A DNA stretch of 64,000 nt from Asterias rubens. Its lineage: Eukaryota; Echinodermata; Asteroidea; Forcipulatida; Asteriidae. Position 1 is the first letter of the stretch. Each line of letters opens with the position of its first letter. Positions 58,901-64,000 of the stretch are shown here, one piece after another. The notes beneath the pieces were generated by a model. The model saw nothing but the letters and a program-made list of their open reading frames with translations. It was not told where the DNA came from and did no database searches. A program made the translations under genes and the position numbers. The stretch lies in NCBI RefSeq assembly GCF_902459465.1, contig NC_047071.1, positions 13,722,385 to 13,786,384 of the forward strand, written 5' to 3'.

Positions 58901-61900
58901 AGTGTGTGCTGCTGTCTGTTCATCAATTTTTGTGTGATTGTGTTTTTCGTCTGTATACTGTGTCCTTTCTCTGGTATTTTATTCTTAATTACTGACGTTT
59001 TTATCCATCTGTTTTTGGCGCTTGCAATGTGGACGCTGTATGAAGTTAAAAAAAATTTGTTGGAGTTGAACAAAGAATTGACTGGAATGGGATTCGAACC
59101 AACGACCTCCGGATTAACGTGCCACCGCTCTACCTATTTTGTCAATATCTTTGTTCGGGGGTGCCAGTCAGAAGCCATACAACCGTTAACTGCCGTGTAG
59201 CCAGGGATCACACCCAAATTACGATACAACCTGGGAAGCGGCAGCCAGGGGATCATATAGGGCTAGATAGCTCAGTTCCCAGGTCAAAATTCCAGTTAAA
59301 CTTAGTTGAAACCAGTTGATGAACTAGTTAAACACAGTTAAAACCAGTTGGTTTTAAAATATGGAAAATGGACAGAAACCAACTGGTTTATAATTTCAAT
59401 CTAGTTGAACACAGTTAAACCTAGTCCAAACCAGTTGGTTAATATGGAAAATGGACGAGTTTGATCACTATCCAGTTGAACCAGTTGACCCCAGTTAACT
59501 AGGTTCAACTGTAATTTTGACCTGGGTTGGTGGAGCGCCGGCACGTTAATCCGGAGGTCATTGGTTCGAATCCCACTCTAGTCAATTCTTTGTTCAACCC
59601 CCAAACTCATTTCAAAATTTACCCAGTCAGTTTCCCTTGTGGTTTATATATAAATAAAAAAATAAAAAAATAAATAATCAATTAATTAGCAAATAGTACA
59701 TAAGTTGAAATTAGTGTAAGTTATAATAGGCCTACAGCCTGTCATAGTGTTTTGAATGAATGGGGAAGCCTCCAAATAACCCATGGCACTTACATCAACT
59801 GCTGTGGTGCCCTGTGCTTTTGCTGTGGTGCCCTTGACAAAGTTCCATTTTAAATTGAACCTTTCCTTATAGAATTCTTGTGCCCCTTCAAGAACAAAAA
59901 TCAAGGCCTGGAAAAAGTCTGCTGATAATCATGTATGGTCGATCAAAATAGGCCTAACAAGGTCTTGCCCTTGCTTTGCTTGGTCTGTTCCTTTTAATAT
60001 GAATCAAGGCAATGTACAAACCTAATGGGTTAAACCAAAGGACCCACCTTTATCTGTGGTCTAACCATAGAGTTATATATAAGAACTAGATGGCGCACTG
60101 GCCTATATACGCGCTCCGGCATGCGCGCAGGCGGACATTTTCTATGTTGATAAAACTGGCATCTCACAGTGTGTGTCTGTGCGGCCATTTTGTAAGTTGA
60201 ACAAACAGAATTGCGTGAGCGTTCAATAAAAAAAAAACTCAAACGTGTATTTCATATTCAACGCGCGTGCAGAATGACGTGCTTGTCATCTTACGGTCCC
60301 GTGGCGTTTGTGCACGAAGCATCACTCGGCGCCCTCTAGTTCTTGTATATAACTCTATGGGTCTAACTTTGTATCCAATGTTCGTCACTATAAGAGCACA
60401 CTCACAGCAGCACTTTGCTTAAAATAAGGGTTTAGCCTTCATTTCACCAGAATAAAAGTAAGCATCAAAGACTTGGTTCTCAAAAGTCATGTCTGTTGTT
60501 TGAGATTAAAAATAGGAGAATAAACCCGAGAAACTTTGTCCTGCATTTACAGGCCTCGCATCTCCAAAGTGTACTTCAAAGACACAGAGTTTACTCTGGT
60601 GGTGCAGAATATGGATGTAAGTAATGTGTTGTCTTTTTTAAAAACTCACAGATTCTGGCAACGTTTTGGCTCTTGCTATTGATATTTAAAGGCACTTGTG
60701 CTTAGAATGATTATTATTATAAACACTTAATTGGTAACGAGCAATGGAGAGCTGATTATTGATAGTAGAAAACATTGCGAGAAAGGGATCCCTCTGATCA
60801 AGGGGGAAGTAGTTTTTGTGAAAGAAGTAATTTCTTACTCAAATATTTGAAGCTGAAAATATTTGAATCTGAAAAAGACTTCAAGCCTGAAGCTTTTTTC
60901 AGGCATCTGAAAGCACACACAATTGTGCAACAAATGTGTTTTTCTCTTGCAACTTCAATGATTAGTTGAGTCCAATTGTTCACAGATTTGTTATTTTATT
61001 CATATGTTGGATACACCAAGTGAGAACACAAGTCTCTGACAGTTACCAAAGGTGTCCAGCGCCTTTACAAAAAAAAACCTGACTGAAACAACAATACACA
61101 TAAAATGAAGACAATTTTGCGAACACAGTGTGCTATACCTTTCCAGCACCAAGATGTTAACCTCGAGTCCAAACTGAGATTGAGATTTATAGCTTGCAGT
61201 AGTCAATGCTGACAAGTTGGTGTGTATTTATGACCCATATAGTGGTAATGGCTGATTTGATGGGCTTTAATGTGATGCCTGATAGACCACAAACCAGCAT
61301 TCCTAACTCTGACATGAGTGGGGTCTGCATTCATTTGACAAGAACAGAATGGAATATACTCTACACATATTTTTATATATTTTCTTTAGAACATTTGAAG
61401 GAAATATCTCTTGATTTTTGTCTGGTGGTATTAAAGGGTTTTGATAGGTCAAGTTTTTGGGCCGTGACATGAATAAGACTGTAATGTAATAATCCTGTCA
61501 TGTAGAAGTTTCAGCTTCTTTATTTTTTTGAGAGAGAAAAAAAGTGAAAAACATGGACAATGTTTTCTGGAGAGTTCTAAAATACCAGTCCTGGTAAATA
61601 CGTAATAGGCCTACATGAATTTTTGTGACATTGTTTTACTAATTTCTCTTAAAACTACAGCACCTCAGTAAGAAGCTTTCTACCATCATTATAGTCACTA
61701 TACGGGCTGCATTGTTTTGGCAGTAGAGGGCGCTGTTTATGAAAGCACATCCTTTTTAGTTAAAGTCAATGAATGGAATAAGGTCTCTTTCTTCAGACAA
61801 CGTTTGTCCTGTATTGAGTCCCAGCTGTGAATATTTCCGCCGGTAATCCCACCAGGATTCCGGCTGAGATCTATTTTGCCCTGAATGAAGGTTCTTGTGA

Positions 61901-64000
61901 AAGACCTATCCTGGTTAAATGAGCGGGATCCCGCCAGGATTTCTTAATCCCGACGAAATACATTCCCAGAAATACATTATTACACTGACTATTTTTGTGA
62001 TTTTGTGACTCTAGGGTGATGAAGATGACTGCGTCTTCAAGCTATCTACTCGTTCTGCTTGCAAGCACCTATGGAAGTGCTGTGTAGAGCAGCATGCATT
62101 CTTCAGATTACCCCAGGCTGGAGATGAACCCATACACCAAAGAAAACTCTCCTTCTCCGGCTCCAGCTTTAGACATACGTAAGAATCATAACCTGTACAC
62201 ACTATGTACACTTTTCAGGGATAAAAATTCTCTGGATTAACAAACCTAAAACTGGCTTAATCAGGGTAAAATTTAACCCTGCCCAGGACAAGGGTGAACC
62301 CATCAATGCGGGTGTTTGTATGGAACTGGGTTAACTTTTCTCTGGGTTAGATATTGTCGTGTGAAAGGAATCTCCAGCTCAGTTTTAATCTGTGTTGAAG
62401 ATTTGTTGTGGTGAAGACTGGCAAAGTGTTAGCCAGAGGGGTGTCTGGTGTCTTTTGGACACCCCTGTTTTAAATTTGGACAACCTGTTCTATCTGTTAT
62501 AGTTACATGTAAATGTTTTGTAAGTGAACAATTTGGACACCCAGTTTTTATTTTCCATCGACAGTAATAGCTTTACTAATATTTCTTACCCCCTTTGATT
62601 TCCCCTTTAAAGAGGGCGCACCCAACGGGAGGCCTTAGAAGCGTCATCGGAGCTAAGCCGACCCGAGCAGCAAGTCAACCGAGCTCCGAGCCGGAAGTAC
62701 AACCGTCGTTTGTCGCAGACTGATATGTCATTGAAGAATGTAACGTCTGACGATGCGGTGTTTATAGACGATAATAATCCATCTAGTCCTAATGGGATCC
62801 TTCTGAGATTATCCCCTCAACCAGCCCACAGGTAAAGATTTACTGTTCATCATTCCTTAAAGGCACTGGACACTATAGACCCTATTCACAACGAGCAGCG
62901 CACAGGAATGGACTCCCCAAAAAGGCAGAAAATGGTAGACGCGCATTGTTCGGAGGTGCGTAAACATGTGTACCATCCTTTTGTGCACGTTTTTACACAC
63001 AAAATGGCGGACAGGAAACACGCGTATATGTGCGCTGTTGTTGAGAATAGGGTCTATTGGTAATTACTTAAAATAATTGTTAGCTGCATAAAAACTTACT
63101 TGGTAATGAGCAATGGGGAGCTGTTGATAGTATAAAACATTGTGACAAACGGCTCTCTCTGAGTAACATAATTTTTGAGGAAAGAGGTAATTTCTCACTC
63201 AAATAATAAAATACTTCAGTATGTTCTGTATGTATTAACTATATTGTGGTTGTTTTTGTATGGGCACTCCCTTACATAGGCTGTGCTTACTTAGATGTGC
63301 CCCCCAATTCCAAAAGTTCTTGTATTACTTTGTTTACAGTGTGTTTATATATTTATTTGAGGAGTTTGGAAATAAATGTTGTTGATTGGTTATTTCAGGT
63401 TATCTACTCACCGTAGGCAAAGTGGACGAGGCAGTCCAACTTCAGGAATAAGTACACGCTCTGTACCGTGGGAAGATGCAGAGCAAGCAAGGATGTAAGT
63501 TTATCTATCTGTCTTATTGTGGTGATGAGATGCTTCACTGCTGTACACTCTAACTTTAAGGGACACTTTGTCTGGGATCGGACGAGTTGGTCAATGAAAA
63601 GCGTTTAGAACCGTTTGTTATAAAATGTGTTTATATAAAGATGTTTTAAAAGCAGAATGTAATGATCCATACACGTATGCCTCGAAGTTGCATGGTGTCC
63701 TTATTCGTTGTGAACGGTACACCAATTTGTAGAGTCGCACTCCACAAAACTCCACTCCACAGCCGTCCGTGTTAGTTCGCAAATTTTCAAATAAAAACTG
63801 AATTTAAAATTTTAGTTTTTATTTCTTTCAACCCACCTTCCCACAATTTTAAAGAAGAACAAACATAAAGAGAATGATATGATATTTAATGCATTGCTCT
63901 AGTAAGGACTATCTGTAATTTGCATTTACATAGGGGTCTGTTCACACCACCGGGTAGCTCCCCAGTGTCTGTCCGCAGCTCAGCCTCCCGACATCGTCAT
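30762..64000 (+). CDS. EPB41L4A: EPB41L4-type FERM protein (band 4.1-like 4A), N-terminal 439 residues, right-truncated
   Basis: FERM proteins of the band 4.1 superfamily link membrane proteins and phosphoinositides to cortical actin. Exons: 30762-30845, 43571-43675, 49100-49142, 50037-50213, 54091-54211, 55882-56058, 60553-60616, 62015-62178, 62613-62831, 63399-63494, 63934-64000 (continues). All are in frame with GT/AG junctions. The F1 lobe includes [20 protein letters not shown] and FGLRYLD. F2 includes [20 protein letters not shown] and [21 protein letters not shown]3 includes [27 protein letters not shown] and [18 protein letters not shown] (ends near residue 289). A FERM-adjacent region follows ([19 protein letters not shown]). 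The string [25 protein letters not shown] fits EPB41L4A better than EPB41L5 or FRMD proteins. A Ser/Arg-rich tail with SVPWED begins before the edge. Start ATG: A at -3, G at +4. Intron 1 is 12.7 kb. Confidence 0.93.
31056..31215. mobile_element. Family C palindromic MITE
   Basis: Ends GGGCCCAATTTCATTGA and GCTCTATGAAATTGGGCC. First of several repeats filling EPB41L4A intron 1. A decayed relative lies at 31795-31986 and ends AAGAAATTGGGCCC. Confidence 0.8.
31276..31447. mobile_element. Inverted-repeat MITE (ACCGCCATCTTTGATG arms)
   Basis: The arms GGGTCATTGACCGCCATCTT and its inverse, plus CACGTGAAAAG/CTTTTCACGTG, make a near-complete hairpin. A diverged second copy is at 56529-56705 (CGATCGCCATATTTGATG and inverse). 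Confidence 0.8.
32113..32271. mobile_element. Palindromic MITE, GGCGCC-type (best copy)
   Basis: Ends GTGGCCACGGATAACTTTTT and the inverse AACTTTTCCGTGGCCAC; inner arms GATGGCGCCACCACTTTTT and AAAAAGTGGTGGCGCCAT. The partner copy is at 100-255 in the PIAS intron. Confidence 0.85.
32740..33480 (+). repeat. Dispersed GGCACC repeat family, three adjoining copies
   Basis: A 150-200 bp unit built from GAAGGGGCACAGCAATTTTC, GGTAAAGGGCACCCTATGA, GCACCAAGGCAATGACCAGG and TGGGTTAATCTGAGGCC words. Parts recur at 6712-6790, 11042-11560, 33650-33815 (inverted), 38688-38830 (inverted), 39505-39650, 41125-41310, 43350-43500 (inverted), 57270-57605 and 59775-59912 (inverted). It has no terminal inverted repeats that I can define. 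Confidence 0.75.
34045..34235. mobile_element. MITE with TAGACCGATCCA ends
   Basis: Ends TAGACCGATCCATTAAGCTC and the inverse GAGTCTACTGGATCGGTCTA, with CCGCCC/GGGCGG just inside. A truncated relative is embedded in the family A copy at 17531-18000. Confidence 0.85.
34995..35376. mobile_element. TTAA-type palindromic MITE family B, long form (382 bp)
   Basis: TTAA at both ends and terminal repeats TTAAAGGAACACGTTGCCTT. Arms continue through GTTTGTAACCGTTTG, TGATCCACACAA and a central GACTCCCATAAATGGC palindrome. Both strands translate to similar short open frames (MIHT...IYGS), which is the expected artefact of a hairpin. Confidence 0.92.
35377..36976. other. EPB41L4A intron 1, no recognisable feature
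   Basis: AT-rich single-copy-looking intron sequence. I see no exon-like frame with splice signals and no clear repeat ends. Confidence 0.4.
36977..37357 (-). mobile_element. TTAA-type MITE family A, full length (381 bp)
   Basis: TTAA at both ends, with the younger GAGACCTCAAGTTCTAAATC centre. Opposite orientation to most other copies. Confidence 0.9.
37358..38297. other. EPB41L4A intron 1, no gene; short (TG)n run
   Basis: A TG microsatellite lies at about 37579-37598. Nothing else is supported. Confidence 0.4.
38298..38363 (+). repeat. 33-bp direct tandem duplication
   Basis: AATTAATCACTGCTTAATTG plus ACCGCTAACGTCC occurs twice in a row without a mismatch, pointing to a recent duplication. 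Confidence 0.9.
40006..40247. mobile_element. Family C palindromic MITE (242 bp)
   Basis: Ends GGGCCCAATTTCATTGAGC and GCTCTATGGAATTGGGCCC. Inner arms AAATTTGCTTAGCATGAATT and its inverse. Confidence 0.85.
40248..43349. other. EPB41L4A intron 1, mostly featureless
   Basis: Apart from a GGCACC-family fragment at 41125-41310 I find no exon, RNA gene or defined mobile element in this 3.1-kb stretch. Confidence 0.4.
43707..44300. mobile_element. Family D MITE fragment joined to a GGCCAAATAAAAA element
   Basis: 43707-43800 matches the left part of family D (CCAATTTCATGGCTCTGCTTAC). It runs into GGCCAAATAAAAATAAAAATAC, then T- and A-rich runs, and ends near ATTTTTTTGGCC at about 44300. Words such as AACATGTTTTTATTT(T)...GGCC recur at 48950-48985, 50515-50550 and 52405-52430. 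Confidence 0.55.
44983..45334. mobile_element. TTAA-type MITE, TTAAAGCCATTGTACACTTT family (352 bp)
   Basis: TTAA at both ends; terminal repeats TTAAAGCCATTGTACACTTT and the inverse AAAGTGTCCAATGGCTTTAA. The interior has TTCTCGATAGCGAGAA as a small central palindrome. It shares motifs with family A (CGACGACCAATTG, TTTTGTTATTTTAT, GATACAC) but differs at the ends, so it is a sister family. Confidence 0.9.
46326..46701 (+). mobile_element. Family A MITE, 5' end worn
   Basis: Lacks the first 20 bp or so of the 5' repeat, but the rest is close to the younger subfamily and ends GTCCACTGTCTTTAA. Confidence 0.85.
47144..47233 (+). repeat. 45-bp direct tandem duplication
   Basis: Two copies of AAGTTTTCCTNCCACATCTA plus AAAACTNAATTTTGACTTTC, differing at two positions. 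Confidence 0.85.
48266..48675 (+). mobile_element. Family A MITE, older subfamily, diverged
   Basis: Recognised by TGCACTGGACACTACT, GAGAAACGGCTCCCTC, GACTTCAGCTGAAGCC and CACCAAGTGAGAA. It has several small insertions. Confidence 0.75.
48720..48990. mobile_element. GGCCAAATAAAAA-type element
   Basis: The right end GGGCGCTAAACATGTTTTTG plus TTTTTATTTGGCC is highly similar to 50510-50550. The left boundary is vague in a TTTG/TTTTA simple repeat. It lies just upstream of EPB41L4A exon 3. Confidence 0.5.
49345..49519. mobile_element. MITE with CCTGGTTCTTACTTCTGCGA end
   Basis: The left arm (GCGATCGCGATATGAATTTTGAC) pairs with the right arm (GTCAAAATTCGTATCGCATTC). Relative of 15180-15350. Confidence 0.8.
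49528..49900 (+). mobile_element. tRNA-derived SINE split by a TTAA MITE
   Basis: GATTCTCACCGGGGCACTAT, CTGACTGCATGGGTTTTACC and GGAATAATTCTCTGGAG form the left part. After the inserted MITE (49623-49800) the SINE resumes with ACTCCTTCCTTGTCTTCTCT. It is the same family as the source of the 97-bp array. Confidence 0.75.
49623..49800. mobile_element. 178-bp TTAA-flanked MITE (TTAAGGCCCGGTCCCACTG ends)
   Basis: TTAA at both ends; TTAAGGCCCGGTCCCACTGC against the inverse GCAGTGTGACTCGGCCTTAA. CGATAACG repeats lie inside the left arm and CGTTTTCGTTATCG in the right arm. It interrupts a SINE, so it is younger than that SINE copy. Confidence 0.88.
50235..50420 (+). mobile_element. Fragment of a TTGTGTACTTTTTGTA repeat family
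   Basis: Shares GTACTTTTTGTA-like, ATTTACATT, CGGTTTGAAG and TTACTTGCTGAGGTGCTGTA words with 51488-51650. A third inverted trace is at about 61640-61700 (TACAGCACCTCAGTAAG). Confidence 0.6.
51731..51901. mobile_element. Family C palindromic MITE, left end worn
   Basis: Right end ATGAAATTGGGCCC is clear; the left begins at GCTTAAGCACACAAAG. The interior keeps GGTTACCAGCCAAAC and TTGTGACTGGTA. Confidence 0.75.
53651..54060 (+). mobile_element. Full-length tRNA-derived SINE (about 410 bp)
   Basis: The head is tRNA-like: A box TGGCCGAGCGGT (53659-53670) and B box GGTTTCGAGTCC (53718-53729), spaced with an extra arm as in class II (Leu/Ser-type) tRNAs. A body with GACGTAAAGCCGTTGGTCCC, AAAAGAACCCAGTGCACTTA and GAAAGGGGTTTACCCCAG follows, then a TTATTATTTTTATTAAT tail. 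It ends just 30 bp before EPB41L4A exon 5. Confidence 0.9.
54438..54628. mobile_element. Family C palindromic MITE
   Basis: Ends GGGCCCAATTTCATAAAGC and TATGAAATTGGGCCC. It is followed, 9 bp later, by a family D copy. Confidence 0.85.
54638..54878. mobile_element. Palindromic MITE family D, complete (241 bp)
   Basis: Ends GGGCCCAATTTTATGGCTC and ACCATGAAATTGGGCCC. The interior is near-identical in plan to 11204-11443 (GCTTACCGTAAGCACAGAATCG, TTTCACGGGTTA). Confidence 0.87.
56075..56482 (-). mobile_element. tRNA-derived SINE, inverted copy
   Basis: On the minus strand: A box TGGCCGAGCGGT (56473-56462), B box GGGTTCGAATCC (56416-56405), then GACACTTGTGTCCTTGAG, GACGTAAAGCCGTTGG and AAAAGAACCCAGTGCACTTA. 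The 3' part contains TTATATAGCGC-type words (inverse of GCGCTATATAAG). Same family as 53651-54060. Confidence 0.88.
56529..56705. mobile_element. Inverted-repeat MITE, second copy of the 31276 family
   Basis: The arms CGATCGCCATATTTGATG and CATCAAATATGGCGGCCAAT are inverse complements with a few mismatches. A GCACGCGTGTATGCGC-like spacer is shared with the first copy. Confidence 0.75.
56741..57090. mobile_element. TTAA-type palindromic MITE family B, long form (350 bp)
   Basis: Right end GGCAACGTGTTCCTTTAA is intact. The left end reads GTAAAGGAACACGTTGCCTT, so one TTAA has mutated. Centre GACTCCCATAAATGGCC. Confidence 0.9.
58446..58700 (+). other. Unassigned 84-codon open frame with a CxxC
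   Basis: The plus-strand frame ends ...[12 protein letters not shown], then [17 protein letters not shown] and a stop. Its composition is more coding-like than the surrounding intron and it is not part of a repeat that I recognise. I know of no family match. It sits inside EPB41L4A intron 6, does not splice in frame with the FERM exons, and lacks an obvious promoter. It may be a gene fragment or chance. Confidence 0.2.
59060..59605. mobile_element. Head-to-head pair of tRNA-like sequences
   Basis: Right copy (plus): GGCTAGATAGCTCAGTT (59261-59277), then, after an inserted MITE, GGTGGAGCGCCGGCACGTTA and B box GGTTCGAATCC, closing with TCTAGTC that pairs with GGCTAGA. Left copy (minus, about 59145-59060) repeats the anticodon-to-B-box part and the same downstream AATTCTTTGTTCAAC. 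The predicted peptide GFEPTTSGL is the usual artefact of such sequences. Confidence 0.75.
59278..59526. mobile_element. 249-bp MITE inserted in the A box of a tRNA-like sequence
   Basis: Ends CCCAGGTCAAAATTCCAGTT and the inverse AACTGTAATTTTGACCTGGG. The interior is made of repeated CCAGTTGGTTTAA/AACCAGTTGA words. Removing it restores the canonical A-box string TAGCTCAGTTGGTGGAGC if a TT duplication is assumed. Confidence 0.88.
60065..60360. mobile_element. 296-bp MITE with CCATAGAGTTATATA ends and target duplication
   Basis: Ends CCATAGAGTTATATATAAGA and the inverse TTGTATATAACTCTATGG; next inside, AACTAGATGGCGC and GGCGCCCTCTAGTT. A 6-bp duplication GTCTAA flanks it (60059-60064 and 60361-60366). 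It lies in EPB41L4A intron 6, about 190 bp before exon 7. Confidence 0.88.
60686..61067 (+). mobile_element. Family A MITE, older subfamily, full length
   Basis: Left TTAA retained; right end GGTGTCCAGCGCCTTTA. The centre is CTTCAAGCCTGAAGC. Confidence 0.8.
62857..63222 (+). mobile_element. Family A MITE, 3'-truncated, carrying a nested element
   Basis: TTAAAGGCACTGGACACTAT is followed not by TGGTAATT but by a 181-bp insertion; the MITE resumes at TTGGTAATTAC and stops near ATACTTCAG. Confidence 0.82.
62876..63056. mobile_element. Nested TA-flanked MITE (TAGACCCTATTC ends, 181 bp)
   Basis: Ends TAGACCCTATTCACAACGAG and the inverse TTGTTGAGAATAGGGTCTA. It lies exactly at the TA of the family A end sequence (CACTA/TTGG), consistent with a TA-targeting element such as Tc1/mariner-type. 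Confidence 0.88.
63556..63780. mobile_element. Family B MITE, decayed left half
   Basis: TTTAAGGGACACTTTGTCTG, GGACGAGTTGGTCAATGAAA, AACCGTTTGTTATAAAATG and ATGATCCATACACG follow the family B order. The right arm is lost. EPB41L4A intron 10. Confidence 0.75.

Noticed and set aside
58724..59200. 158-residue hydrophobic open frame, one of the longest in the window
   Set aside because: Its end is the tRNA-like sequence ([15 protein letters not shown]); the hydrophobic part reflects T-rich intron DNA. It has no family likeness and no splice link to the FERM gene.
59261..59600. Functional tRNA gene
   Set aside because: A and B boxes and an acceptor stem can be made out, but a 249-bp insert splits the D-loop and the anticodon stem has a mismatch, so it is at best a tRNA-derived repeat.

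Overview
The window is animal nuclear DNA: spliced genes with canonical GT/AG introns, AT-rich introns and a heavy load of short palindromic transposons and tRNA-derived SINEs. Gene content (a full CatSper2 sperm channel gene, katanin-like 2, PIAS, EPB41L4-type FERM protein) together with the repeat style suggests a marine deuterostome invertebrate, most likely an echinoderm and perhaps a sea star. That placement is inference; no rRNA or mitochondrial marker is present.

Layout. (1) 330-1942, minus: first two coding exons of a PIAS SUMO E3 ligase, which runs off the left edge. (2) 1943-2276: a 334-bp shared promoter carrying an NRF1-like palindrome. (3) 2277-12494, plus: complete 14-exon KATNAL2, 570 codons (569 residues plus stop if the stop is counted in; see entry). 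(4) 16841-27816, minus: complete 13-exon CATSPER2, about 523 residues, convergent with KATNAL2. (5) 28198-28712: a fold-back element with an interstitial telomeric CCCTAA tract at its centre. (6) 30762-64000, plus: first 11 coding exons of an EPB41L4A-like FERM gene, including a 12.7-kb first intron; it continues past the right edge.

PIAS and KATNAL2 lie head to head, as PIAS2 and KATNAL2 do on human chromosome 18q21.1, so this looks like an old divergent pair. KATNAL2 and CATSPER2 both act in ciliated cells and sperm.

The introns hold at least ten families of palindromic, terminal-inverted-repeat elements. Several have TTAA ends, and several are nested. The most informative locus is in CATSPER2 intron 9: a 97-bp tandem array made from the B-box end of a tRNA-derived SINE, split by a 1,515-bp hAT transposon with a perfect 8-bp target duplication and a recognisable relic of the hAT dimerisation domain. 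No prokaryotic feature, CRISPR array, rRNA or convincing functional tRNA gene was seen.
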